Assembly: GCA_944324085.1 (NCBI GenBank)
Contig: CALUUX010000010.1
Location: 1-43,391, forward strand
DNA length: 43,391 nucleotides
Direction of reading: 5' to 3'
Source of the DNA: an uncultured Mailhella sp.
Lineage (GTDB): Bacteria > Desulfobacterota > Desulfovibrionia > Desulfovibrionales > Desulfovibrionaceae
Shown in pieces: positions 1 to 9,464 of this stretch. Position numbers and translations under genes: made by a program. The notes beneath the pieces are model-generated. The model saw only the letters and a list, made by a program, of their open reading frames with translations. It did no database searches and was not told the DNA's origin. Numbering within the stretch: the first letter of the stretch is position 1; each line of letters begins with the position of its first letter.

Positions 1-210
1 TCTGTCTGGCAAACGACGCCAAGGCCGCAACGCCGCAAAAAGAAGAAGCGTCGCACACGCCAGGCGCAGGGCCACCGTCATTTCCGGCCCCACTTCGGCA
101 AAAAGAAACTTGGCCGAAGCCGATCCCATCTGCGTCGACGTGATGGAAATCAACAGCATGAACACGCCGAGGTACGGACCGGAAAAACGGGAAAACGCGG
201 AAGATATCAC
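1..210 (-). CDS. rhtA: RhtA-type threonine/homoserine exporter (EamA), N-terminal part
   Basis: Only the first 70 codons lie in the window; the gene continues past base 1. The translation after a short polar leader gives a first membrane segment (GVFMLLISITS) followed by SASAKFLFAEVGPEMTVALR and a second hydrophobic segment. That is the pattern I know from RhtA (ASLAKSLFPLVG, TALRLALGTL). RhtA-family proteins are ten-helix inner-membrane exporters of threonine and homoserine in the EamA superfamily. The start is taken as GTG at 208-210, with a GAAGG six bases upstream. It lies in the same frame as, and 9 bases after, the stop of the CDF gene, so the two are probably co-transcribed and translationally coupled. 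No ATG fits better. The substrate is inferred from similarity only. Confidence 0.72.
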   Translation of the reverse strand, partial: MISSAFSRFSGPYLGVFMLLISITSTQMGSASAKFLFAEVGPEMTVALRLACATLLLFAALRPWRRLPDR

Positions 211-219
211 GGGCGACCT

Positions 220-1710
220 TCAGGGACGCGGTTCCACATGAATGACGATCTGCCCCACTTCCGGCAATCTGGAACGGATATCCGCCTCCAGACGCGTGGC
301 GAGGGCGTGCCCTTCTCCCACCGTGGCCGCGTTGGAACGGCAATGAAACGTCACGGTCGTTCCGTCGTCCCCGGTGTAGACGTGAATATGATGCGCGTCA
401 GCGAGAGACGAATTGGCCAGCGCGTCGTTCACGGCCTTGGTCACGGCGTCAAGACTTACCGCCTGCGCGTCGCCGTGAGAACGGCTTCCCTGAGGCTCCA
501 TGTGCGACACCACATACGCGACGCCCACGCGCCGACGCAGATCGGTTTCATAGGCGGTCACTTTCTCATGCGCTTCGGAAAGAGGCATGTCGTCGGGAAG
601 TTCAATATGCACCTCCACGTGCATGCCGTCGTCCTGCACGACAAGACGCAGATTGTGGATCATAAGGCCGTGCAGAGAAGCCAGCCTGTAGGAAGTCGCA
701 TAGAAATCGCGATGGTTTTCCTCTTCAGGCTCCATGTGCACGGTGGTTTCGGCGTCGGGCAGCACGGCGCGCACCACGTTTTCCAGCATGGTGGAAATCT
801 CATGCGCCATGTCCACGCGAAGATCGGAAGGAACGGACACAACCAGCTCCACAAAATGCCGAGCCCCGCTTTCCCGCACGCGGACGCTGCGCGCCGCATA
901 GGCGGGAGCGTTGGCCGCCAGCGCGGCCCGCACCTGACGAGCCTGATCGCTCATGCCGCCGTCCATCAGGGTGAGCACGGCGTTTCTGGCCATGTTCCAG
1001 CTCACCATGAGCACAATGCCAGCCACGCCCAGAGCGGCCACGGCGTCGGCCTTGGTGAGCGCGTGATACAGCAGCGAATCGTGATCGGCGAACGAGGCGA
1101 GCCCCACGCAGGTCAAACCGGCGAGAACCACCGCGGACGACCATATATCCGTGGTGAAATGCATGGCGTCGGCCTCAAGGGCCTGCGACTTATGTTCCCT
1201 CGCCACACGGCGCAGCATGGCGGAACGACTGACGTCCACCGACAGGGAGATAATGACCACGGCAAAGGCCCACCACGAAGGCTCCACAGGGCCGGCGGCG
1301 AAAAAGAGACGTTCCACGGCTTCAATGACAATCCACGCGCACGTGACGACAAGAAGCACCGTTTCCGCCAGAGCGGCGAGGCTCTCCGCCTTGCCGTGAC
1401 CGTAAGGATGGCGCTCGTCCGCGGGCTGCGAAGAGATGCGCACCGCAAGGCAGGTGATGCCCGCCGCCACAAAATCCAGCGTGCTGTGCAACGCTTCGGA
1501 AAGCAGACCCAGGCTGTTGGTGGAAATGCCCGCAATCAGTTTAATGACCGTAAGAAGCGCAGACCAGAGCACGGAAGACACCGCGGCCTTCTTTTTGGCC
1601 GCATCGGCAAGAGCGGCTTCCTGAGCGGCGAGCCTTTCCTGCTCTTCTCTTTCCTGTTCGGCGTTCTCCAGATCGGCGAGCGCCGTGTCGTGAATATGGT
1701 TGTTGTTCAT
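220..1710 (-). CDS. Cation diffusion facilitator metal-efflux transporter with three C-terminal domains
   Basis: 496-residue CDF-family proton antiporter that should export a divalent metal (Zn, Co, Fe or Mn) across the inner membrane. Visible features: an acidic, Glu/Ala-rich probable coiled coil (about residues 12-42), then six hydrophobic segments. The HxxxD pair is at H75/D79 (ALHSTLDF, helix 2) and H184/D188 (DAMHFTTDIW, helix 5), with the family motif HPYGHGKAE at 101-109. HxxxD in helix 2 is the pattern of the Zn-type branch. The cytoplasmic part is unusually long: three similar units at about 256-328, 338-406 and 418-495 each end in HMEP, HMEP or HVEP, where normal CDFs carry one dimerisation domain. 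Start chosen at 1710 (MNNNHIH); the frame is open to 1749. It is the first gene of a two-gene unit with the RhtA-like exporter. Confidence 0.88.
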   Translation of the reverse strand: MNNNHIHDTALADLENAEQEREEQERLAAQEAALADAAKKKAAVSSVLWSALLTVIKLIAGISTNSLGLLSEALHSTLDFVAAGITCLAVRISSQPADERHPYGHGKAESLAALAETVLLVVTCAWIVIEAVERLFFAAGPVEPSWWAFAVVIISLSVDVSRSAMLRRVAREHKSQALEADAMHFTTDIWSSAVVLAGLTCVGLASFADHDSLLYHALTKADAVAALGVAGIVLMVSWNMARNAVLTLMDGGMSDQARQVRAALAANAPAYAARSVRVRESGARHFVELVVSVPSDLRVDMAHEISTMLENVVRAVLPDAETTVHMEPEEENHRDFYATSYRLASLHGLMIHNLRLVVQDDGMHVEVHIELPDDMPLSEAHEKVTAYETDLRRRVGVAYVVSHMEPQGSRSHGDAQAVSLDAVTKAVNDALANSSLADAHHIHVYTGDDGTTVTFHCRSNAATVGEGHALATRLEADIRSRLPEVGQIVIHVEPRP

Positions 1711-1761
1711 AAAAATCATCTCGTTATAACTGAATATCCGCCGTCTCATGACAGCGTCATT

Positions 1762-1790
1762 CTTTTAATAACACGCAAAAACAGAGTCAA
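1762..1790 (-). promoter_or_regulatory. Candidate sigma-70 promoter of the CDF gene
   Basis: On the minus strand, TTGACT at 1790-1785 is separated by 17 bases from TAAAAG at 1767-1762, about 50 bases before the chosen start codon. The -35 box is near perfect and the -10 box weak. Confidence 0.45.
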
Positions 1791-1915
1791 GCGTCCGCGC
1801 GGGGACTTTTTTCTCCGATTCAGGGAACGAGCGTCAGCATATCGCCCCAAAATCCATGTCCACTGCCGAGTTCATGCGCGACTTTCCATCCAAGAGACGT
1901 TTCCGATCGAATCGG

Positions 1916-1944
1916 TTGCCTTGCTCTTTTAAAACGGCTATCGT
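1916..1944 (+). promoter_or_regulatory. Candidate promoter of ydfG
   Basis: TTGCCT at 1916-1921, a 17-base spacer and TATCGT at 1939-1944, about 37 bases before the start codon. Match to consensus is moderate. Confidence 0.4.
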
Positions 1945-1980
1945 TGCCTTCGTTCAACCATCCCCATCAAGGAGTGTTCC

Positions 1981-2733
1981 ATGCCCAAACATATTCTTAT
2001 CACCGGCGCGACTTCGGGATTCGGCCTGGCCACCGCGCGTCTCTTTGCCGCCGAAGGCTGGCGTGTCGCGGGCACGGGCCGCCGCGCCGAACGCCTCGAC
2101 GCCCTGCGTCAGGAACTCGGCGACGCGTTTCTGCCCCTTCCCCTCGACATGCGCGACAGAACCGCCGTCATGGAAACCCTGGGCAACCTGCCCGGCGAAT
2201 GGAAGGACGTGGACGTGCTTCTCAACAACGCCGGAGCTGCGCTCGGTCTCGATCCGGCGCAGGAATGCGACCTCGACGACTGGGACGCCATGGTCGACAC
2301 CAATATCAAGGGGCTGCTCTACGCCACGCGCGCGGTGCTGCCGGGCATGGTGGCTCGCAACCGCGGCCATATCGTCATGCTGGGCTCCATCGCTGGCAAC
2401 TATCCCTACGCGGGCGGCAACGTGTACTGCGGTTCCAAGGCCTTCGTGAAACAGTTCAGCCTGTCCCTTCGCGCCGACCTGCTGGGCACCAACGTGCACG
2501 TGACCAATATCGAACCCGGACTCGCCGAAAGCGAATTTTCCATCGTCCGCTTCCACGGAGACACCGATCGGGCCGCCAGCGTCTATGAGGGCACCAGTCC
2601 CATCACGTCTCAGGACATCGCCGAAACCGTGTTCTGGGTGACGCATCGCCCCGCGCACATCAACATCAACCGCGTGGAAATCATGCCCATCTGCCAGTGC
2701 CCCAGCGGACCGCTGGTCAAAAAAGGCATGTAA
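1981..2733 (+). CDS. ydfG: YdfG-like short-chain dehydrogenase (3-hydroxy acid / malonic semialdehyde reductase)
   Basis: 250 residues, the usual length for this SDR branch. The cofactor motif TGATSGFG (8-15) followed by TGRRAERL points to NADP preference (the Arg pair reads the 2'-phosphate). NNAG is at 82-85 and the catalytic set is S136, Y149, K153 (GSIAGNYPYAGGNVYCGSK). Long stretches match E. coli YdfG as I remember it, including NIEPGLAESEFS and HININRVEIMP near the end. YdfG oxidises L-serine, L-allo-threonine and 3-hydroxy acids and reduces malonic semialdehyde with NADPH, in the cytoplasm. AAGGAG lies 7 bases before the ATG, fixing the start. A strong terminator follows, so it is probably transcribed alone. 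Confidence 0.9.
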   Translation: MPKHILITGATSGFGLATARLFAAEGWRVAGTGRRAERLDALRQELGDAFLPLPLDMRDRTAVMETLGNLPGEWKDVDVLLNNAGAALGLDPAQECDLDDWDAMVDTNIKGLLYATRAVLPGMVARNRGHIVMLGSIAGNYPYAGGNVYCGSKAFVKQFSLSLRADLLGTNVHVTNIEPGLAESEFSIVRFHGDTDRAASVYEGTSPITSQDIAETVFWVTHRPAHININRVEIMPICQCPSGPLVKKGM

Positions 2734-2750
2734 GAAGTTTCAACGAACGG

Positions 2751-2784
2751 GGCGGAAGCGGGATTCCCTTCTTCCGCCTTTTTT
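2751..2784 (+). terminator. Rho-independent terminator after ydfG
   Basis: GGCGGAAG (2751-2758) pairs with CTTCCGCC (2771-2778), with an inner GGGA/TCCC pairing, followed by six T. It starts 17 bases after the ydfG stop. Confidence 0.88.
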
Positions 2785-2878
2785 ACCGATCCGCGGAACG
2801 CCGACGGACCTGGGACGCTTTTTCCTCGTCCGCCGCCATGCCGCCAAACCGTCTTCATCGTGACAAGGATATCTCGCC

Positions 2879-3313
2879 ATGGAAGAAACCTTTGCCGAAG
2901 TCTGGCTCCCTCACTACGTTTCCTACGGCGAAACGGACGCCATGGGCGTAGTGTACTACGCCGAATACATCCATTTTTTTGAACGCGCGCGCGGAGCGAT
3001 GTGTCGGGAAAACGGTCTCGGCTACGGGAAGATAGAAGAAGCGGGATACATGCTGCCCGTGCGGGAGGTGGAATGTCGTTACCGTTCCCCCGCTCGCTAC
3101 GACGACCATATCCTCATCCGCGCTCGCATCGTGGAATGGCGCCGGGCCTCGGTACGCTTCCGATATGAAATTTACAACGACGACCGCACAAAACTGCTCT
3201 GCGAAGGCATGACCCTGCACGCCGTGGTCAACAGAGAAGGAAAACCGGTTCCCGTGCCGACATGGATCAAGGAAAAACTTTCCGGCACAAGCGTCGACGT
3301 CAAAAACGCCTGA
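2879..3313 (+). CDS. YbgC/FadM-family acyl-CoA thioesterase
   Basis: 144-residue single hotdog-fold protein. The N-terminal signature YGETDAMGVVYYAEYIHFFERAR contains the catalytic Asp20 and the Dx2GVVYxxxY pattern of YbgC and 4-hydroxybenzoyl-CoA thioesterases; VECRYRSPARYDDHILIRARI is the usual central strand region. Family members hydrolyse short- to medium-chain or aromatic acyl-CoA in the cytoplasm; the actual acyl group cannot be read from the sequence. AAGGA 9 bases before the ATG supports the start. The gene stands alone between two terminators, and no tol-pal genes, the usual ybgC neighbours, are visible here. Confidence 0.85.
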   Translation: MEETFAEVWLPHYVSYGETDAMGVVYYAEYIHFFERARGAMCRENGLGYGKIEEAGYMLPVREVECRYRSPARYDDHILIRARIVEWRRASVRFRYEIYNDDRTKLLCEGMTLHAVVNREGKPVPVPTWIKEKLSGTSVDVKNA

Positions 3314-3331
3314 GGCGTGTCACGATTCCGC

Positions 3332-3356
3332 AAGGGGCGCAAGCCCCTTTTCTTTT
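3332..3356 (+). terminator. Terminator after the thioesterase gene
   Basis: AAGGGGC (3332-3338), GCAA tetraloop, GCCCCTT (3343-3349), then a T-rich tail to 3356. Confidence 0.85.
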
Positions 3357-3380
3357 AGCGCGCCGAAATCTCCCCGATCT

Positions 3381-3390
3381 GGGGGGGGGG
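3381..3390. repeat. Homopolymeric G10 tract
   Basis: Ten consecutive G in the intergenic region about 150 bases upstream of the binding-protein promoter. Such tracts slip during replication, but this one is not inside a gene or between promoter boxes, so a phase-variation role is not supported by position. Confidence 0.7.
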
Positions 3391-3535
3391 AGGACGCGCC
3401 GGACTATGCCATCCCGCGCCCCGTAGCAAGCTCGTCTCTCGTTCCTTCCAGACAATCTCGCCCGTCCCGACGCGTCCTCTCGACGCAAAAAAGCGCGCCA
3501 CGCCCGCGTCTTTCGCCGTCTCCCACCAGACCTTG

Positions 3536-3579
3536 TATTGCCTGCCACGTTTTTTTTCTATATATTGCCTGGCAGGGAA
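3536..3579 (+). promoter_or_regulatory. Promoter and repeat-rich operator region of the amino-acid ABC operon
   Basis: TTGCCT (3538-3543), 17-base spacer, TATATT (3561-3566). The 9-mer TATTGCCTG occurs at 3536-3544 and again at 3563-3571, and TTGCCTGCCA (3538-3547) is nearly inverted at 3570-3579 (one mismatch). Direct plus inverted copies wrapped around -35 and -10 suggest a repressor or activator site; which protein binds is unknown. Confidence 0.5.
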
Positions 3580-3612
3580 AATCATCACTTTCAATCTTTT
3601 CGTGAGGCAACC

Positions 3613-4353
3613 ATGAAACGTCTTTCCTGCTTCCTTGCGGCCTTCGCTGTGCTGTGCATGGCCGTCGGCGCCCAGGCGAAAACCTACGTCAACGGCATCG
3701 ACGCCAACTATCCTCCTTTCGCCTACGTCGGCGAAGACGGCAAACCCGCCGGTTTCGACGTGGATTCCATGGACTGGATCGCCAAGCACATGGGCTTTGA
3801 AGTCACCCATCAGCCCATGGACTGGGACGGCATTATCCCCGCGCTCATGAATAAGAAAATTGACATGGTCTGCTCCGGCATGAGCGTTTCGCCCGAACGC
3901 GCCGCCGTTGTGGCCTTCTCCGACCCCTATTACAGCATCCAGAAAGTTATTCTGGTGCCCGCCGATTCCAAGCTCACCGCCGATCAGGCCATTCACGGCC
4001 CCACCAAACTCGGCGTGCAGCGCGGAACCAACGAACATGAACTGCTTGAAACCAAAAAGGTCGAAGAAAAGCTCAGCTATGAACTGCGCTTTTACGATTC
4101 CGCGCCTCTGGCCGTGGAAGACCTGCTCAACGGACGCATCGAAGCCATAGCCCTCGACAGCGCGCCCGCCAACGACGCCATCAACAAGGGCAAACCCGTG
4201 AAGATCGTGGGCACTTTCGCCGACGACGATATGTTCGCCGTGGCCATCCGCAAGGACGACAAGGAACTGCTCAACCTCGTCAATGAAGGCTATCGCAAGC
4301 TGAAGGCCGACCCCTACTGGAAGGAACTCGAGGCCAAGTACCTCGCCAAGTAA
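3613..4353 (+). CDS. Polar amino-acid ABC transporter, periplasmic binding protein
   Basis: 246 residues of SBP family 3. It begins with a typical signal peptide (basic MKR, hydrophobic core, AQA just before the mature KTYVNGID), so the mature protein is periplasmic. Family landmarks: DANYPPFAYV, GKPAGFDVD, MDWDGIIPALMNKKIDMVCSG, SDPYY and LGVQRGTN. These form the ligand cleft that contacts the amino-acid carboxylate and amino groups. Ligand identity (glutamine, His/Arg/Lys or other) is not readable. GAGG lies before the ATG. The frame is open upstream to 3538, but the extra 25 residues would bury the signal peptide. First gene of a four-gene transporter set, and followed by a hairpin that would raise its level over the membrane genes. 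Confidence 0.9.
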   Translation: MKRLSCFLAAFAVLCMAVGAQAKTYVNGIDANYPPFAYVGEDGKPAGFDVDSMDWIAKHMGFEVTHQPMDWDGIIPALMNKKIDMVCSGMSVSPERAAVVAFSDPYYSIQKVILVPADSKLTADQAIHGPTKLGVQRGTNEHELLETKKVEEKLSYELRFYDSAPLAVEDLLNGRIEAIALDSAPANDAINKGKPVKIVGTFADDDMFAVAIRKDDKELLNLVNEGYRKLKADPYWKELEAKYLAK

Positions 4354-4367
4354 TACGCCAAGACCGG

Positions 4368-4396
4368 GGAGACCGGCCCGCCGGTCTCCTTTTTTA
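4368..4396 (+). terminator. Intercistronic terminator/attenuator after the binding-protein gene
   Basis: GGAGACCGG (4368-4376), loop CCCG, CCGGTCTCC (4381-4389), then a run of seven T. It lies between the binding-protein and permease genes; partial termination here would give the usual excess of binding protein. Confidence 0.85.
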
Positions 4397-4518
4397 TTGC
4401 CCGCGCCGCGCCCTCATGCAAGGAAACGCGAATATTGCGGGCCGAACGGCGGCGTTTCGCCACGCCGCGGAAAACGTCTCCCGCGGGATATCCTTTTCAT
4501 TCACACCCGGGTTCAACA

Positions 4519-5193
4519 GTGCATATTTTTTCCACCATCATCGAAGCCTTCCCCTATATTCTTGAAGGAACGCTGGTCACCGTCGTTCTTGTGGCGGGCG
4601 CGCTGTCGCTGGGCTTCTGCCTTGGCGTGCCCATGGCCGTCACGCAGGTGTACGCCCCAAAACCGGCCGCCATGCTGGTCAGCTTCTATGTATGGTTCTT
4701 CCGCGGCGTGCCCGTTCTGCTGCTGCTTTTTCTTTTCTATTACGGCCTGTTCGGCCTCATGGGGCTGGATATCGGCACCATCGGGGCGTCCTGTATCGTT
4801 CTGGGCATGACCAGCGCGGCCTACCAGTCCCAGATATTCCGGGGAGCCATCCTCTCGCTTCCCGCCGGACAGCTCAAGGCCGGAAGAGCCCTGGGCATGA
4901 CCGACCTTCAGACCATACGGCACGTCATTCTTCCGCAGGCGTTGCGCCTGTCCATTCCCGGATGGTCCAACGAATATTCCATCCTGCTCAAGGACTCGGC
5001 CATGTGCTTCGCGCTCGGCACCCCCGAAATTATGGCCCGCACGCATTTTGTGGCGTCGCGCACCTACGAGCACCTGCCCCTCTACATCACCGCCGGACTC
5101 CTCTATTTCGCCATCACCATGGCGGGCGTGACCCTGCTCCGCCGCCTCGAACGAAAAGCCCGCATTCCCGGCTACAGCAACTCCGGCATGTGA
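4519..5193 (+). CDS. Polar amino-acid ABC transporter permease (HisM/GlnP type), first copy
   Basis: About 224 residues with five hydrophobic segments and the ATPase-coupling EAA region (GRALGMTDLQTIRHVILPQA, then GWSNEYSILLKDSAM). This is the HisM/GlnP/OccM family of inner-membrane subunits that form the channel with a partner permease. The start is uncertain. GTG at 4519 (VHIFSTIIEAFPYILEG) gives the usual family N-terminus but has a poor ribosome site. A TTG at 4435 with AAGGA upstream would add a basic 28-residue leader. Its TGA overlaps an ATG (TGATG at 5191-5195) that may start the ATPase. The second permease of the set lies after the ATPase gene. Confidence 0.85.
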   Translation: MHIFSTIIEAFPYILEGTLVTVVLVAGALSLGFCLGVPMAVTQVYAPKPAAMLVSFYVWFFRGVPVLLLLFLFYYGLFGLMGLDIGTIGASCIVLGMTSAAYQSQIFRGAILSLPAGQLKAGRALGMTDLQTIRHVILPQALRLSIPGWSNEYSILLKDSAMCFALGTPEIMARTHFVASRTYEHLPLYITAGLLYFAITMAGVTLLRRLERKARIPGYSNSGM

Positions 5194-5207
5194 TGCCGGG
5201 AGACACC

Positions 5208-6002
5208 ATGAACGCCCAACAGAACGACACTCCCATTCTTCGCGCGGAACACTTCACCAAATACCTTACCGGTCGTAAAATTCTCGACGACTGTTCCATC
5301 AGCATGCGTCCCGGCGACGTCAAGGTGCTCATCGGCCCGTCCGGCGCGGGGAAAAGCACCTTCCTGCAGTGCATCAACTGCCTGCTCGAACCCGACGCCG
5401 GAGAAATATGGCTCGGAGAACGCAAGGTCGACTTCAAAAACACGAGAGAATTGTACGATCTGCGCCAACATGTGGGCATGATATTTCAGGAATTCAACCT
5501 GTTTGATCATCTCTCCGCGGAGCGCAACGTGGCACTCGCCCTGCGCAAGGTTCGCGGCATGAGCAAGGCCGACGCCCTGCAACGCGCTCATGTGGAACTG
5601 GCCCGCGTGGGCCTTGAAGACAAAGCGAAACTCTTTCCCGCGCAGCTTTCCGGCGGCCAGAAACAACGCGTGGCCATCGCCCGAGCCCTGGCCATGGATC
5701 CCACCATTCTGCTGCTGGACGAACCCACGTCCGCCCTTGATCCCGAACTCGTGGGCGAAGTGCTTACCGTCATACGCGATCTCGCGGCGCATGGCATGCC
5801 CATGATCATGGTCACGCATCAAATGGAATTCGCCCGCGCCGTCGCCACGGAAATTCTGTTCATGGAAGCCGGCCGCGTCATCGAACAGGGCTCCCCCGAA
5901 GAACTCCTCGCGCCCGGCGCGCAGACCCGCACGCAGGACTTCTGCACCCGCCTCTATGAACTGTGCGGAGACGTCGACTCCGCGCAGGAAAGCCGGAACT
6001 GA
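5208..6002 (+). CDS. Polar amino-acid ABC transporter ATPase (GlnQ/HisP type)
   Basis: 264 residues. Walker [10 protein letters not shown] (43-51), Q-loop in MIFQEFNLF, signature LSGGQ (147-151), Walker B ILLLDE (167-172) and switch His in MVTHQ. This is the cytoplasmic energiser of the transporter encoded by the flanking genes. GGGAG 6-8 bases before the ATG at 5208 favours this start. An in-frame ATG at 5193 overlapping the previous stop is the alternative and would add five residues. Only two bases separate its stop from the next permease start. Confidence 0.92.
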   Translation: MNAQQNDTPILRAEHFTKYLTGRKILDDCSISMRPGDVKVLIGPSGAGKSTFLQCINCLLEPDAGEIWLGERKVDFKNTRELYDLRQHVGMIFQEFNLFDHLSAERNVALALRKVRGMSKADALQRAHVELARVGLEDKAKLFPAQLSGGQKQRVAIARALAMDPTILLLDEPTSALDPELVGEVLTVIRDLAAHGMPMIMVTHQMEFARAVATEILFMEAGRVIEQGSPEELLAPGAQTRTQDFCTRLYELCGDVDSAQESRN

Positions 6003-6004
6003 TC

Positions 6005-6694
6005 ATGCTCGACCTCATCGACATCAACTTTCTCACCGGACGCGTCATGCCCTATCTGGACCGGGGACTCATGATGAGCCTTCAACTCATCGTTCCCGCG
6101 TCGCTCATCGGCGGTTTCATCGGCGTCATTATGGGCGTCATGCGCGTGTTCGGCTCGCCCTGGATGAAGCGCGGCACCGACGCCGTTGTGGCCGTCATAC
6201 GCGGCGTTCCTCTCACCGTGCAGCTCATGATTCTCTATTTCGGTCTTCCGAGCCTGCCCGGCGTCAAAATCTATCTTTCTCCTTACGCCGCCGCGCTCAT
6301 AGGTTTCATCGTATGCACGGCGTCGTATCAGTCGGAGTACGTGCGAGGCGCGCTGCTCTCCATCCGTCAGGGGCAGATAAAGGCCGCGCAGGCTCTCGGC
6401 ATGACGCGCTGGCAGACCATCTGGTCGGTCATCGTTCCGCAGGCCGTTCGCCGCGCTCTGCCAGGCTGCGGCAACGAAATCATCTATCTCATCAAGTACT
6501 CTTCGCTCGCGTACATCGTCACCTGCATAGAACTCACCGGCGAAGCCAAAGTGCTGGTCTCGCGCACGTTCCGTCCCACGGAAGTCTATCTCGTGGCCGC
6601 GTGTTATTATCTGGTCATGGTGAGCGCGGCCACATGGCTTCTGGCAAAACTGGAAAAGAAACTGGCCATTCCCGGATTCGGCGCGCAGAAATAG
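6005..6694 (+). CDS. Polar amino-acid ABC transporter permease, second copy
   Basis: 229 residues, five hydrophobic segments, EAA region QALGMTRWQTIWSVIVPQAVRRALPGCGNEIIYLIKYSSLAY. It belongs to the same HisM/HisQ family as the permease at 4519-5193 and would be its heterodimer partner. The start at 6005 lies two bases after the ATPase stop. An upstream in-frame start at 5963 would overlap the ATPase by 40 bases and begins with a basic stretch lacking family similarity. It ends the operon with TAG. The frame after TAG is Arg/Pro-rich and not protein-like, so this TAG is a genuine stop. Confidence 0.88.
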   Translation: MLDLIDINFLTGRVMPYLDRGLMMSLQLIVPASLIGGFIGVIMGVMRVFGSPWMKRGTDAVVAVIRGVPLTVQLMILYFGLPSLPGVKIYLSPYAAALIGFIVCTASYQSEYVRGALLSIRQGQIKAAQALGMTRWQTIWSVIVPQAVRRALPGCGNEIIYLIKYSSLAYIVTCIELTGEAKVLVSRTFRPTEVYLVAACYYLVMVSAATWLLAKLEKKLAIPGFGAQK

Positions 6695-6719
6695 CGTCGA
6701 CGACGCCCGTCCGCGGCGC

Positions 6720-6739
6720 GCCCCGCTCTTGAACGGGGC
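6720..6739. other. Stem-loop between the ABC operon and lepA
   Basis: GCCCCG (6720-6725) pairs with CGGGGC (6734-6739). No T run follows, so it is at best a weak or Rho-assisted terminator. Confidence 0.4.
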
Positions 6740-6804
6740 GGCTCCACGCGCTACCATGGCCTTCTCGCGGTGACACACGCCGTCAACTTTTAGCCCCGAC
6801 GCCC

Positions 6805-8616
<1,812 letters not shown>

Positions 8617-8636
8617 AGGAATGACTGATTGGCGAA

Positions 8637-8677
8637 GGAAGGAGGAACCCCTTTTGAAAAAGGGCGTTCCTCCTTCC
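8637..8677. terminator. Very long perfect stem-loop after lepA
   Basis: GGAAGGAGGAAC (8637-8648) and GTTCCTCCTTCC (8666-8677) are perfect complements. Between them CCCTTT (8649-8654) pairs with AAAGGG (8659-8664), giving about 18 paired bases with one bulge. There is no T tail, so classical termination is doubtful. It could be an mRNA-end protector, a REP-like unit or a bidirectional block. Confidence 0.6.
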
Positions 8678-8742
8678 CCAGCCCCATCCTGCTTCCGAAA
8701 ACTTTTAATGGATCGGAGACGGTTTCGCTCCGAAAGGCCCCC

Positions 8743-9318
8743 ATGAACAATATCCGCATCCGCACGGCAACCGTGGCCGATGTTCCGGCCATGCTCGAGA
8801 TCTACGCGCCCTATGTGCGGGAAACGGCCATCAGCTTTGAATACGACGTGCCTTCCCTTCAGGAGTTCGAAAAGCGCGTGACGAGCACGCTCGCCCGCTA
8901 TCCGTGGCTGGCGGCGGAAGAAAACGGTCGCCTTCTCGGCTACGCTTACGCTTCCTCCTTCCACCCCCGCAAAGCCTACGAATGGTGCGCCGAAGCGTCC
9001 ATTTATGTGGCGCAAGAACAGCGCGGCCGGGGACTCGGCCCCATGCTCTACGGCCGTCTGGAGGAGGTGCTAAAAAAACAGGGCATCCTCCTTCTCTACG
9101 CCTGCATCGCCAGACCGCCGAAAGAAGACGAACGCCTGACGCTGGCCAGCGTACGTTTTCACACGCGCATGGGGTTCCGCACGGTGGGGGAATTTCCGCG
9201 TTGCGGCTTCAAGTTCGGCCGCTGGTACGACATGGTATGGATGGAAAAACGTCTCGCCGAACCTTCCGATCCGCCTCGTCCCATCGCGCTCTTTCCGGAT
9301 CTGCCGGAAAACTCCTGA
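8743..9318 (+). CDS. GNAT N-acetyltransferase, PAT/MnaT-like
   Basis: 191 residues of the phosphinothricin acetyltransferase-like GNAT branch. Visible: IRTATVADVPAMLEIYAPYV at the N-terminus, FEYDVPS, LGYAYASSFHPRKAYEWCAEASIYV (core strands), then the acetyl-CoA pyrophosphate loop QRGRGLG. Relatives acetylate small amines such as methionine sulfone/sulfoximine or phosphinothricin; the substrate here is unknown. AAAGG 5 bases before the ATG at 8743 and family alignment choose this start. Upstream in-frame codons run through the lepA hairpin and are not protein-like. The C-terminal tail after WMEKRL is Pro-rich and probably disordered. It converges on the ADP-ribosylglycohydrolase gene. Confidence 0.85.
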   Translation: MNNIRIRTATVADVPAMLEIYAPYVRETAISFEYDVPSLQEFEKRVTSTLARYPWLAAEENGRLLGYAYASSFHPRKAYEWCAEASIYVAQEQRGRGLGPMLYGRLEEVLKKQGILLLYACIARPPKEDERLTLASVRFHTRMGFRTVGEFPRCGFKFGRWYDMVWMEKRLAEPSDPPRPIALFPDLPENS

Positions 9319-9332
9319 TCCTCTTCCCCCTT

Positions 9333-9447
9333 GCGACGACGCCTGATCTGCTCTTGCGCGTCGTCGCCGGACGCGACGATCCGGTTTTCCGGCATTCCCG
9401 CAAACGCCGTCTTCCCGCCTCTTCGACCGACGAAGAAAAACGGCGTT
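9333..9447. other. Two stem-loops between convergent genes
   Basis: GCGACGACGC (9333-9342) pairs with GCGTCGTCGC (9358-9367). AACGCCGT (9403-9410) pairs with ACGGCGTT (9440-9447), with an inner CTTCG/CGAAG. They sit between convergent transcripts and may end both. The T-rich bases after 9447 favour the plus strand. Confidence 0.45.
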
Positions 9448-9464
9448 CTTTCTTCACGCAATGA

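Larger units (their letters stand above)
1711..1980. other. Divergent intergenic region between CDF and ydfG genes
   Basis: No gene seen. It holds a candidate promoter for each flanking gene and a short palindrome, ATGAC-agc-GTCAT, at 1748-1760, which lies in the leader of the CDF transcript and could be an operator. Antisense frames through here are weak and not protein-like. Confidence 0.5.

Noticed and set aside
238..1932. 564-codon open frame antisense to the CDF gene
   Set aside because: His/Arg/Gly-rich shadow caused by high-GC third positions; it lacks any family motif, and the opposite strand has a complete CDF.
3381..3390. Phase-variation switch at the G10 tract
   Set aside because: It lies neither in a reading frame nor between the promoter boxes, so a length change has no evident target.
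6692..6800. Read-through of TAG ending the second permease
   Set aside because: The frame beyond is Arg/Pro-rich and the protein already has the family length.
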